NCBI GenBank assembly: GCA_016630905.1 | Contig: WBMQ01000005.1 | Span: forward strand, 496,001-560,000 | Length of the DNA stretch: 64,000 nt | Origin: Capillidium heterosporum | Lineage: Eukaryota; Entomophthoromycota; Entomophthoromycetes; Entomophthorales; Capillidiaceae | Direction of reading: 5' to 3' | Shown: positions 12,317-23,815 of the stretch, one piece after another | Numbering within the stretch: position 1 is the stretch's first letter | Layout: every line of letters starts with the position of its first letter | Made by a program: the position numbers and the translations under genes | The notes under the pieces: generated by a model | What the model saw: only the letters and a program-made list of their open reading frames with translations | What the model was told of the DNA's origin: nothing | Database searches by the model: none

Positions 12317-14124
12317 CTACCAAAGCTTAGGCCCATAAAGGCAGAGGTAGGCGGTATGCCAGTCACCGCCACCATCCAAGTTCAAGATGGCAGCATCATC
12401 GACGATAGAGACCTTGGAATCGTCAAACTTGAACCACTGGTTCGCCTTACTGGGGTCACGTACCCAGCCGATGTAGTGCCCAGAGTCGGCGGTACGGCCG
12501 GCATGAGTCAAAACAGCTTGCAACTGGAAATGTCCTGTAAAGCTACTGCCAACGTCAGCTTTGAGGTCAGGGTGTACGGCCGCTTCAACAGCCTCCTGGA
12601 TCTGTTGGGAGGTGGGTAGTTCTTCGTCGGGTACCAATTGTGATTTCAATGTCTTGATATGTTCGGTCTGCTTGGTAACTTCAGCACGAGCCGAATCCAG
12701 CTGCTTCTGCAAGGTTGGGGTGCAGTAGGGATACATGTCCAAAGTTAGCGGGAATTTGACTTTCTAATTTAAATATTAGTTCAGTTATGAGTTATGTAGC
12801 TACCTTCAAAATTTTGGCCTTGACGCGCTCAACCGGCTTCCAAAAGAATCTTACAAAGTTGATGGTCAGGTACTTGGGTAACCTCTCGATCAAAAAGGTC
12901 TTCTCAAACTTGGACTGCTTTTGTAATCCCTCTGAAAATTTATCCAAGCTGTCCTTGAAGCTGGCCTCTAGACCTGAACTCATGTGATTGACTTCTCTAG
13001 TGATATGGCAGTCCAACTTGGTGAAAGGTTCCATATTGGTAGTCGATTCGGTAGTCAATTCGGTGTTGGTCAAGGTCGTTTTGTACAGTCCGGCAAAGTA
13101 TTTGTCTACGAAAGATTTGTTGTCTTGCAAAGGGTTCTGCTGGAGTTGGGAGATGATGGAGGACCAACATTCTTCGGCATCCTGCTGGGAGAACTGGCCA
13201 CGGCCTTCCTGTTGAGAAAATTTGGGAAAGGCGGTACGTAGTTGCTATTGTTAATGTTGTTTAGTAATTGTTGGTGTTGTGAAATTTACCTGGAGGAAGG
13301 TAAAGGGCTGATAGCCGTTCTGGTAAGTGCCCGCTTTATCCAGCTGAGCTAAGACATCCCGTAACGAACTGACTACTGGTAAAGTAGGCGTATTCCTATC
13401 AATATACATTAACAAAAATAAATAAACTGCGGATATAGGCTTACTCTTTCAAATGGGTTTCTAATTCGGGTATAGATTTTAAAACCTGCAGCACTGAATT
13501 CTAAAACCTGTTAAGTATTTTCAAGTCAAATAAAAGGTTTACCATATAGCAAGTGTTTCCCAAGTTCGTCAATCCAACCGGTAACTCCAACTACATCAAT
13601 TTAGAATTGGCTATATAGATAATTTTACCGCTTCATTGAGTTGAGCATCAGTCATATCTTCCAAAAATACCACTTTGGTCTCGGCAGGTTTATAAGCTTT
13701 CTCACCAGGTGTACCCATCATCTATCAACAAATTCAATATACTTTATATAAAAACAAAAAATTACAGTTATCAGTTGGTTCTATTGGTTTTAACAAAATG
13801 TCAGTAATTGGACAAAACTATTAAATTTACTTCTTGAATGTTCAAGGCTTGTAAGTCGGTATCATCCTATTTATCGAAAACATAAATTTAAACATCCCTA
13901 ACAAAATGTGAATACCTTCAAGAACTTGCCTTTTGTCAACAGTCGCATACGATCCGGTTCCACGCCAGTTAAACTGAACAGCTGGAATTTAAATTGCTCA
14001 ACTGAAGCAGTTACATCTAAACTTAATTCGTCGTACAGCTCACGGTTCCACTTTACGTTTACTATAAAATATCAACTGCCATTAATATGCCATATATTAA
14101 ATTCCATAGATTACCTTTTACCAT
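12317..14124 (-). CDS. UBP6: Proteasome-associated deubiquitinase Ubp6/USP14
   Basis: Trims ubiquitin chains on substrates docked at the proteasome. Ten exons: 14124-14115, 14061-13916, 13866-13831, 13780-13766, 13721-13629, 13590-13543, 13500-13445, 13395-13290, 13244-12804 and 12763-12317, totalling 1398 nt (465 residues). The N-terminal ubiquitin-like domain begins MVKVNVKWNRELYDEL. The Cys box is GLTNLGNTCYMNSVLQ with catalytic Cys at residue 114, split by an intron directly after the Met codon. The His box is TADSGHYIGWV with His near 413, and the protein ends CLYGPKLW. Exon 1 is 10 nt and exon 4 only 15 nt; both are needed to keep the frame and the ubiquitin-like-domain boundary. Length matches the family (~490). 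Confidence 0.95.
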
Positions 14125-14613
14125 GTCTACTAATCTAAACTGTTCAAAGTATTCAAAAAATTTGAAAAGTGAATCAGTTTTAATTTGGAGATTTGGACTC
14201 GGTTTTGGCTTGAGCTTGAAAGACTACGTAAGCTTAGCTAAAAATTGAGCTTCAACGAATTTGGCTGAACAAGATGGGTAAGGTAGATAGAAACGGGAGA
14301 ATGAATGGAAAAGAAATACTAATTTATAAACTAGTATTGCTGGTAGATATTTAGATATATTAATGGTGCTTGTCCAATTTTTTGACTTTATTATCTGTAT
14401 ATAAACTAAGAGCGTTTTGATGAACTGTGGCATATCCAAAATTTTGGAGCAGAATGCTAAATATCTGATATTATAACTAAAAATGATACCCTTTGATAAA
14501 AAATACGTATACTATTCTACAGCTATAGGATTTAAAGCTATTTATTTATATATCCACTCCAAACTTAATCCAACCAGTTCAAATTTCTCTGAAATTATAG
14601 ACCGGTCGAAGCT
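14125..14613. other. Intergenic region between two minus-strand genes
   Basis: Upstream region of UBP6 and downstream of the small secreted gene. An open frame at 14224-14439 on the minus strand lacks an ATG start and coding character; I do not call it. Confidence 0.5.
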
Positions 14614-14814
14614 CTAAGGGAATCTTAAAGGTGTTACCAATCCACCGTCGCCACCGTCATTACTCTTGAATCTATGGTACTTGGGGCCGTCATTAGCATC
14701 ATCCCTTTTTATATTTCCATTATCAGTGCTACCTAAAGAGCTAATGTTGACATCTTCAAGCATACATACGGATGTAAGAGTTGATACTAAACTCAATAGT
14801 AAGATAAATTGCAT
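14614..14814 (-). CDS. Small secreted peptide precursor (66 residues)
   Basis: ATG at 14814 opens a 66-codon frame. The first ~17 residues are a textbook signal peptide (MQFILLLSLVSTLTSVC). The rest is polar and rich in Asp, Asn and Gly, with a single Lys-Arg pair (NIKRDDANDGPKYHRF) that could be cut by a Kex2-type protease. There is no repeated motif, and a lone Cys sits next to the signal cleavage site. No homologue is recognised. It could be a secreted effector-like or signalling peptide, or a chance frame; the clean ATG, the signal peptide and the isolated position favour a real gene. Its function is unknown. Confidence 0.5.
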   Translation of the reverse strand: MQFILLLSLVSTLTSVCMLEDVNISSLGSTDNGNIKRDDANDGPKYHRFKSNDGGDGGLVTPLRFP

Positions 14815-16144
14815 CGTTGGAATAATCGATAGTATATTTTGTAGTTGTAGGGCATATTCTACTTCAATTCATTATATAATTTAACTAGCAATTGTTACTA
14901 AATAGAGTGACAATTGGAAAGTTTCCAAGTTCGATGTACGATAGTATCTTTGCAATGTGCTAAGAGTATAAAGAAAAGCTTTAAGCTACAATATACTGCA
15001 CTTTAAACAAACAATATTTAATAGTAGTTGTAATAAATCTTTTTCATTGTTGAAATATTGCTGCTTTGTTTATTAAAATGTATTTAAATTAGCAGATATA
15101 CCTTTGTTTGATGAATTTTGTATTAAACTTTCTTTGAAGATTTGTTACTATTAAATACTATCTTTACAATGCATTGCTACTATCAAAAGTTTTTATAAAT
15201 CTTACAATACATGTACTGTTGAAGAATTTGAAGATTCGGTACAAGGTAAAAGGAATTCTTGGTATGTGTAGCTTAATGGAGCAGTTATATTCCATGCATG
15301 TATTGGTTCGTATATATACTTCAAAATTTTGGTTAGGAGTATAATTTAAACTTGGCAGTTCATCAGTTGATAAGTTAATTATATATAATCAATAGAACAT
15401 TGAAGTGGCTCTACAATATAGTATAATATTTATACAAATGTAATTTATCTGGCAAAGATCCAGTAGTTAATACTGCCATTCTATGCACAGTACTATTTGA
15501 AAGTATACAACTGACTTTGGTAAGAAAGAAATCCAACATGCTGCTATATAGACCAAAGCTATATATCAGTAACCTCAGATTCTCTTGATGAATACTAACT
15601 TTCCACTTGCATATTTTCAAAGACTTAAAGCTCCAAAATCCTTGATAACTTTCTCTAAATCAAAGGTCGATAGATACCAACCTATTTCTATTTAAGATAC
15701 TTTAACCTCCAAAGGATGGGTAGGTCTAGGCTACTTGAGTGATCAATGCGGACATTCATTTTACTTATAACATACTATTGTGAGGAAGCAATTATCTTTA
15801 AATGTAGAAATCAAAGTTGCTAAATTCCAATCTCGTTGGCTGATGCTTTATTTCAATATAGCATCCAACTATTAATCCCTTGAAAAGATTTACAAGGGTG
15901 GAGATAAACCATAGTACAGGTAAAATTCAAAGTCAAGCTACCAAATTTCCTCGATGCACATCCTTTTAAATAAAACAGTGATGCTGCATGTAGTACCAGC
16001 CGTAGTAAAGTTAAAATCATATATACAAGCAACTGAAACGATATTTTATAATCACATACTTCAAAATTTTACTGTATAAATAGTTCTATACAAAAAGACA
16101 TTTAATAATTATAGCCATGGATACATTTTATAAAACTAGAAAGG
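14815..16144. other. AT-rich intergenic sequence
   Basis: About 1.3 kb without a supported gene. The open frame 15411-15620 on the minus strand has no coding character. Both flanking genes are on the minus strand, so the left part holds the promoter of the small secreted gene. Confidence 0.5.
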
Positions 16145-18710
16145 TTAGTTCTTGGAATTTTTGGCACTACGGGCTGGCATCGATCCCCCAGTCGCTCTTC
16201 GAATCGGTGCTACACCACTGTTAGTGTTGCCTCCATACATCTGTTGGTAGGGATGGTACGCAGTTGAGCTACTGGGCGGCCGACTCTGCAAATTGGGCCT
16301 CACAACGTTGGTATACGTCGAACTGTTGGGTAGTAATGGCCCTGGCACGTAACTTATCGGTGGGTTGGTTACTCTTCCAGCGATATTGTGTGAAGCTTCT
16401 GGGTACCAAGTTGAAATTGACGGTTGGGCATTGGTATTAGTGGGACTATAGTTGGCACTCCAACCGGGTGCCTGGAAGGGGCTCTGGGTGATAGCTTGGG
16501 AGGCGTAAGCGAGTCGTGTTTGGAACCGATTGAGATCGTTGCTCAAAGAAGTAGAGTTTAAACTGTTGATTGTGTTGAGAATTATGGTGGAGATCTGCTG
16601 TGGAGGCTCAATTGTACTGGCGCTTTGATTTTTGTTGTCGTCATCAGAACTCAAAGTGAGGTCGATGACTTCCAAAGCTGTCGGTTGTGCTGAAAGAGAA
16701 AGAGGTGATGGTTGGATAATAGCCCCAGGTGGAACAGTAGCGGATACTAGTGGATTTGTAGTCGTCGCTGGTGGAGTTGCAGCAGATACTGGTGGAGCCG
16801 TTGTAAGCGCCAGTGGAGCAATATCAGGCACTGGTGAAACTGTAACAGGAATCGATGGGACTGCAACAGGCATCGAAGCTGGAGTAGGATTAGGTGAAGA
16901 CGGAACTTGAACCTTCACCCTCACCAATGTGATATCCGGACCTGCTGCCTCATCGTCACTACTGACCAAATCTACAATCTCAACCGGCTTGGCATTGGGA
17001 TCTATGAGACTCCACGACCCATCGGCATCGAGATAGACCTTTTCCTGGGTCTTGGGTGTGCTGTTTAGGATTTCCAAAAAGTAGAGGTCAACGTACAAGT
17101 CAGAAAAGGGATCGATGTCCCGGTGGCAGCTGGGGCACTTCCAGGTCTCGAACTGGGAGTTCATTTCAAAGAAGAACTCACCGTCAAAGCACTGCAGGTG
17201 AGTGCATTTGATGGATCTAAGAGGATAGACGATTCGACCCAAGCTGTTCTATAGAGAGGATTAGTAATTAGCAATGTTATATAGGCTTACTGGGCAGTGC
17301 ATCGACAAGTGAGAGGCCTCAATTACTATGTCATCGTCCTTCTCCGATCCGAATACTAAAAATAATTTCAATATCTAATATTGATGCAAAACACTTACAC
17401 TGCTGCTTACTGTCTTCCACACTGATGTTATTGTCACGAATGATGTTCTCCAAGAGCATCTTGATTGGGTTCAGGAGGACGATCTGTGGGATTAGCACGT
17501 AGTCCTAAATCGACAGGTCAAAATCCAAAATTTTAGAAAATAAATTACCTCAGTTACGTTAACATAAGTAAGTTCGATAGTATGGACAGCCGATAGATTA
17601 TTCTTGATCATGGGGAGGATATCTGGGGCCTTGGTTGTCCCTGGACGACCCTTGACTCCCTTTAAAGACTGAAAAAGTTAACACGGAAATCAAAGCTGGA
17701 TTTACCTGCTCATAGACCTGACCGTTGACACGAAGCTCGCAGGTTGGAGGGAAGGCGATATAGAGAGTACCATCGTCGTTGGGGTTGGTACCATCGTAGT
17801 TAATGTTAGACTTGGTGGCGCACATCAACTTTATGCCAGGTACACATCGCCCATGGTTACTAAATATCAATAAGTATATAAAACAAATCTAAAGTTTACC
17901 TGGTCAAAAATTCTCTGTCCTTGGAGGTGAGTTTCAACGTAGTTCGGTTTGAGACTTGTCCCCTAGAAGCTACAGCTGATATTAATTTCAAATGTATAGC
18001 TATTTAAACTTACCTCGACAGATGGAGACTGGAAGTAGTGGCCGTATAAGTTCAAAAAACACCGAAGGCTTGAATTGATTCAATCTGGAAAGATTTACCT
18101 CAGATTGAGGAAATGATGGTTGGATAGGGACGGCTGAGCTTCGAGTTAGAGGAGCTGTAGAAGTTGATAGCTGCGGCTTAGAGGTTATATTGGCTGCCAT
18201 TCTAAACATTTGTTCAGCAATATTTGAGGCTCGTGAAATAGCTCTGGGAGCTGAAGTTGAAGCTGGAAGGAATGAATGTGGAGCATTTGTGGGTTGAAGA
18301 GGACGAACAATTCGATTTTGGTCTCTAGATGGTATATAGAAGCCGGGTACTAACATATCGATTTCGCTAGTTAAAAATTAGAATTGGCAAATGGAAATAT
18401 AAAATTACTCGGGCAAGTTGGTGTTGGCTATTCGCTTCAAGGTCTCAATATCCTCCTTATCGATACCGAGATCGGTTACAAATTCTTTTACCGCCTGAAT
18501 CATATCTTTGTTGGTCTTTGTCGAGTAGCTATGAAGTCCCATCTCGACGCTCAAGCTGTTGACCAATTTCTTTAGATTTTGGTTCTTGAGGACGGGAAGA
18601 ACGTTGTTTATGTATGTCTATTACTATAAATTAGGACATATAGTAAACTTTCGATCACTTACCCTTCTCCAATCGATGTAGTCTTGAATGTACCTTGGGT
18701 CCATCATCAT
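16145..18710 (-). CDS. SIZ/PIAS-type SUMO E3 ligase
   Basis: Promotes SUMO transfer to nuclear proteins. Nine exons: 18710-18663, 18617-18409, 18366-18014, 17969-17900, 17859-17706, 17668-17549, 17504-17400, 17356-17291 and 17248-16145, totalling 2229 nt (742 residues). The protein starts MMMDPRYIQDYIDW and has an N-terminal SAP-like helical region (NNVLPVLKNQNLKKLVNSL). A PINIT domain follows (VSNRTTLKLTSKDREF, AFPPTCELRVNGQVYEQ, KGVKGRPGTTKAPDILP). The SP-RING is complete after splicing (CPNSLGRIVYPLRS, KCTHLQCFDGEFFFEM, WKCPSCHRDIDPF). Two SUMO-interacting motifs with acidic tails lie beyond it (VEIVDLVSSDDE and LEVIDLTLSSDDD), separated by a Pro/Ala/Thr-rich linker. A long low-complexity C-terminus ends in basic residues. 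Confidence 0.94.
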
Positions 18711-19758
18711 ATCGTTATCGTAAGCGTTTGAAGTAGCTTGAATTAAAGGAAGGTCTAAAATTTTCAAAGTACTGCTTTGGAGATTTCCTTTAAAGGACTT
18801 GCTAAATAGCCAACTAAAACTCACTAAATCCAAATCTATTGGATAGCTGAGCCAAAGTTTTAGAAACTTTGAAAACAGTCTATAATCGTGATTGCAATTT
18901 ATCAATACGTTTTAATGCAAGTCGAATTTAGAGATATAAGTCCAAGCCTTAGCAACAGGTGATTATTTTATCTGTCGATAAAGCCTGAAAAGCCAGCATT
19001 GCAACAATACTGGCAATTTCTAATGCAGGGTTCAATTTGAACATGACACCATCAGACATTACACTAGTTTTGTGATCCATTATAGGATCGAGTTAAAGCT
19101 AAATATAGCAAGGTTTTCAAAATTTAGTTGGCAATAGCTGCGATCACAATCAATTGCTAGAAAACTTTATAGCTTGCTAGCAAACCCATAGTAAGCTATA
19201 GGATATCTTGATATAAAGCCTGGCATCTTCCACATGCTTTATCAAATCCTATTATGTCTTTAAATAGCGGCAAGAAGATGTTAAGATAATAGCATATATA
19301 AACACATGTAATCAATTTTCTTCAAATATAAACGTATACTGAACAGATTGAACCAAAGTAGATATTTAGAAAAGTTGATAGGAACGATGCATTTTAATAA
19401 TACAGAATTTATAAACCAAATAAAAGTCGAAAGTCAATTATCATTAGATACATAGGATCCAAATGGGAAGATGCAAAAAGTATAACAGCCAAGAATGGAA
19501 ACAATAAAATCTGGACAACTTGCAAAATATTATGTAGTAGGAATAATCGAAGCAAAGTTCCAAGTGAAATTTACGATATCTTTTCAATACATACAAAGCT
19601 CAAATAAAATATCAATACAAAATCTAACATTAAATAACATTTTATAAAATGGAATAAAAGCTAATAAATTAGAAGGTATCAGCAATAATATTGGTAATTT
19701 AAGTTCCCTGTATAAAATTTAAAAAAATTAAATGTAACTTTAATATTCAAGTCATTAC
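18711..19758. other. Intergenic region
   Basis: About 1 kb upstream of the SUMO ligase. The frame 18711-18905 is open and continuous with its exon 1 but has no ATG and poor coding character. Nothing else is supported. Confidence 0.5.
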
Positions 19759-20355
19759 CTACTCGAACTCTAACCAACCTTTAACTACATTCAACTCCTC
19801 GACAAACTCTTCAAAGTTCAAGTTCAACCCAAACACATTAGTTAAAATATTTTTAGCATTATTGCCAAGTTCCACCTTGTCAGTATCAAATTTCAACAAA
19901 CTATTATCTTCCTTACATAAGGTACATCCATGGGTTAGTAATTTAAAGTTTAGGTTACCTACTAGCATTACATCCTTATAAACTTTTATAGCTCTCATGT
20001 GTAAAGGATCTGATACGTACTCTAATAAACTTTGAGGTATTGATGGCTGTTGACTAGTGTTAAAGTTGGGAAGGTTGGAAATTGAGGACAGTAGTATTAG
20101 GTTGATAAATGATAAGTTTTCAACTTCATTGGAACAACAGGAGCTTTTGTCTAAAACTTCTTGTTTGAACTGTTGATGTACCTTACAGCTTTTGACATTG
20201 GGGAATATATCGAAGCTACTTGCACTTTCAAAACCTATCAACTCAAAAGTTTGTTTGGTTTGGGGTTCCAATAGGTATCCTCGCAAAGTTGGTTTTATAT
20301 CCAAATCGATTACATTCGGTCGTTCTACCTTCCAAAGAGTACAATAAGTTTTCAT
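19759..20355 (-). CDS. Hypothetical protein, 198 residues
   Basis: Starts at ATG 20355 (MKTYCTLWKVERPNVIDLDI); the frame is open a little further upstream but without another ATG. No signal peptide or membrane span. The sequence looks like a small soluble globular protein: an N-terminal beta-rich part (KPTLRGYLLEPQTKQTFELI), a Ser/Asn-rich middle, and a C-terminal helical part (LGNNAKNILTNVFGLNLNFE). A cysteine-containing stretch, LLTHGCTLCKED, could be functional. I do not recognise the family. Coding character is moderate, and no intron is needed. Confidence 0.6.
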   Translation of the reverse strand: MKTYCTLWKVERPNVIDLDIKPTLRGYLLEPQTKQTFELIGFESASSFDIFPNVKSCKVHQQFKQEVLDKSSCCSNEVENLSFINLILLSSISNLPNFNTSQQPSIPQSLLEYVSDPLHMRAIKVYKDVMLVGNLNFKLLTHGCTLCKEDNSLLKFDTDKVELGNNAKNILTNVFGLNLNFEEFVEELNVVKGWLEFE

Positions 20356-21189
20356 TTGTAGGTTCACTTTAACAGAGAAATGGATTTGCTTTTGAAACTT
20401 TGCTCAAAAGCTACTTTGGTCATAAACAAGTATTCCAGCTATAATGCTAAGATGTTCAGATAAATCGAGTAAATTTTTGCTATCTAAGTCGTAAAAAATT
20501 CTCTAAATACCTGAACGAAATAACAGCTTAAATGTAATATCTGCTTTTGACCAAAGTTTAATGTTGTAAAATAAGCTTGTATTTATGCTTATAGTGACTT
20601 TTGTTATCAAAGGAAAAGTTTATAAATGCGATACTATTGGACATAAGAAGTTGAACAGGGGATAGTTAGAACTTAGAAGAGTAAGGGTAGCTATCAGTAG
20701 TTTCAAGATGATTTGACTTGGCAATTTAGTTTTATAGCAACTGAACATCCTCAGTCTTTGGAAAACCAACCTAGCTAATTAGTGAGTACAGCTTTTGAAC
20801 CCAAAATAATCACCATCAAGATAAATCATCTCTATAATTATACATTTTAAAAAGGCATTTATTTCCATTACAGATAGAAGGTTTTGATGCTATGAAGTTA
20901 GGATGCACTCATATAATTAGAATAGGGCTTCCTTTAATAGACAAATCGACTTTATAATCCAAGATTACCAAAACCGCTTCCAAGATAGAGTTTACAAGTT
21001 TCTAATGTTGTCTTGTATCCATGAGAGTATCGATAAAGTAGTGTTTCTACTCAAATATTAAAGGTATCCGATACTATCAAAGGAGCTGATCAAAATAAAT
21101 GTTGAGATAGTTAAATAGTTGTGATCTCTTGAGCTATCGACTTAGTCTTACATTGAGTGCAACTAATTTTAACTTTCAAAGATGGTTTT
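20356..21189. other. Intergenic region, possibly containing the decayed 5' part of the DRG2 copy
   Basis: No intact gene. A weak resemblance to the DRG2 G3 region may be present near 21050-21110, but it is too diverged to claim. Confidence 0.4.
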
Positions 21190-21760
21190 TATTAACAGGA
21201 AGTTTACTTTGTCTATTTCGAAGTGAAGGTGATGGCACCTTCAATTCCATCTGCAAGTTGATTCACCTCAATCAAAAATTAGGCTACTAATACTGCACGA
21301 CTATAAGTTCACCAATGTCGAGTGCCTATAAAAGAGAGCCATACGAGGGATTAGTTAATTGATTTTATCTTAGGCAACTATAAGTACATGTGCTGCCTTT
21401 ACTGCTACAACAGGATTGACATTATCAGTTTAGAAGGGGTTGGTAGGTCAACTCAATCGTAATTAGCTATTACATGGGTTTGAATTCGAAGGAGTTCATC
21501 TACGACATCTGAAGTAACTTGGTGCTTCTGATAGTCTATATCAAAAGTAAGGGGGAAAACCTAGCCTTGTTGAAGGTTTGATCATTCAAGGCAACTCTAT
21601 TGTTAAGCATATCTCTACGTTATCCATTGCCTTTTAGTTGCCGATTTCAAGAATACTCTGATTTGGGGTACTTTGACCGAGTATAGCAAGTGACAAGTTA
21701 GGTTGACTCACGTCGTAGATAATGAGATGTCATTTAAATCGTTAAGAAATAAAGGATTGA
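21190..21760 (+). pseudogene. Decayed copy of DRG2/RBG2 (C-terminal half)
   Basis: This stretch aligns by eye with the last exon of the intact DRG2 gene at 56.3-57.6 kb. Recognisable pieces include KYMCCLYCYNRIDIISLEGV (intact gene: [20 protein letters not shown]) and DNA matches around the HDYK and LTHL codons. Many in-frame stops and indels are present, for example TGA where the intact gene has the Trp codon of the DIW motif. The N-terminal P-loop half is absent or unrecognisable. It lies on the opposite strand, about 35 kb from the live gene, with no intron left to judge whether it arose by retroposition. It is non-functional as a GTPase. Confidence 0.85.
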
Positions 21761-23758
21761 TTGCTTGGAAGCATAGGTCGTTACAGTAAAGGAATATAGA
21801 AGGTAGTTTTTAGATTATATTATATTTTGATTGACTTTTATTTAACCAAGGTAATTGATTGTTAATAAACTGATATTTGTATCTTTCGTTAGATGAGTTT
21901 ATAGTTTTATAAAGATACATTTAACTGTTGGTAGTAGATTATAAGGTATATATTTAGCCTCTAGCTGGTAGCATGAATTGCTATTTAATTAGCGTCTTTA
22001 TTAAGTTTTTATTATAGCCATAATGAGAGTCTACCTTTGATACTTGATACTTTACCTATCTAAAAGTAATTAAAGGACCTAATCTATTCTTTGATCGTGT
22101 ACAAATATAGTTGTTTGATATAATAGGTTCTTAAACGACTAATGCATAAAGTTACTCTTGGTTTATGGGTATGTAAAAAAGACTAATATTGTAACTCGAC
22201 GTTGCTTCATACAGTTGATAAATACGTTTAACCAGCTTTATACCCTTTAACTTTATTTGCAGCCTATCTTTAAATACAAATCATGCTATCTATCAGTTAT
22301 ATTTTTTTTGAGCATCTACAGTAAACAATATATATATATCAAGCTTTGACGGATTTAATAAACTGATAATAAAAACAAGAAAGCCATATATCCAAGATGC
22401 TTTTCAAATGGGTTTTATTGTACTTTCCAAATACTATGATATAAAATTGCATTTTAATCTATGATATTTGCGAATTTTATATTATTAAAGTATATTATAT
22501 AATAGCAGTTTTTTCCAACTTTTCAATGAACACCATTCACAGTTTATAAATTTGGTTTAAAAATTAAAATAGAAAAGCATATGTATCATATATTGAAAGA
22601 TTTTCCAACAAAGCTGTCACCGTACATTCAACTACAACATACTCGCTTTATATCAATTCCCAAACATCCAGAATAAATCCCAGCTTTGTTCTAATTATAA
22701 AGTGGAAGTAGTCTACCGATATTTTGTAAAAGTTCCCCTTCTACATCTAATATAAGAATAGACTATTTAAAAAGATTCCCAAGTTACTTTATCTTATAAA
22801 AATATTTAAATCTTGGTGTAATCATATACTAAATTGGTATATCAGAAACAGGAAGTTTAGTAAGGATACCAACTCCACTTTACAAACTCATTGGAATAAC
22901 AACTCATCAGCATTTAAAAACTTATATAACGTGAATCCACGGCTAAGTCTAATTTGATGGATCAACATATTTATCCAGAGGTTCAGAAAGCTTATAAGTT
23001 GATATATTTACTCGTATTATAAAAATGAGAGCAGACCGATTGAAATCATTCGCCTATGTTGGGTAGTAACAGTGATGATTGATCTGGATAGTATCATTCA
23101 GGTTAGTTTGCCTTATATGATCATAAATATAGAAGAGATAAAGAAAGTTAATAAAGTGCAAGGAGCTGAAAAAAGTAGCTGATGACCTTTGCAGTGAGAG
23201 AAACTATAAGGACGAGCTTAATAAGGATTGAAATTTCTTATTAGATGGCAATGCTACTCAACGGACAGCCCGTTGCTACTTTACATTTTGAGATGAGCAT
23301 ATAAATTGACAGTATACCCTTTATGAAAATGTATTGCATAATATATCATATCCAAAGAATACATACAAGGTTTGAAATAAATATACCTATAAATCCAATC
23401 AGCTACATGTATTAACTCAAGTTTTTATCAATGGATTAGATAGCTCCATTTGAAGGTTGCTAACCTGCACCTCAAAGTTGTAAAATACTAACTGAATGAG
23501 CTGGTCAGAAGTTCCTGGTTGAATTAAGTAGGTAAATAAAAATAGTTTATAGATAGCCATCACTCTATCAAATTAGTTTACAAAGTATATATATCGGCCC
23601 CAATAAGGCGATAGTTCAATAATACGATCCGGTAATAGAAAGGTGAACTATAGACTATAGGAGCACGTGGCCTATTATTAGGTAGTAGCGTTCAACGAGG
23701 TTCTAATCCTTTAGATCGGTTTGAAATTTTAAAGTATAGGGCTAAACTCAACTTCAGG
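21761..23758. other. AT-rich intergenic region
   Basis: About 2 kb with no supported gene on either strand. The last part is the promoter region of the first secreted phosphatase-like gene. Confidence 0.5.
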
Positions 23759-23768
23759 TATAAATAAA
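23759..23768 (+). promoter_or_regulatory. TATA box of first secreted phosphatase-family gene
   Basis: TATAAATAAA ends 47 bases before the ATG. The paralogue at 26141 has TATAAATAG in the same relative place, so the element appears to be conserved between duplicates. Confidence 0.55.
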
Positions 23769-23815
23769 GATGAGGCCGTAGCTCAAAGCTGTATCAATAC
23801 AAAGCGTAGCCTATC

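Noticed and set aside
12278-12619. Plus-strand frames across the UBP6 last exon and similar frames over the SUMO ligase, HDAC and oligopeptidase
   Set aside because: They mirror well-conserved genes on the opposite strand and have no independent support.
14224-14439. 71-codon minus-strand frame upstream of UBP6
   Set aside because: No ATG start and no coding character; the true UBP6 start with its ubiquitin-like domain is at 14124.
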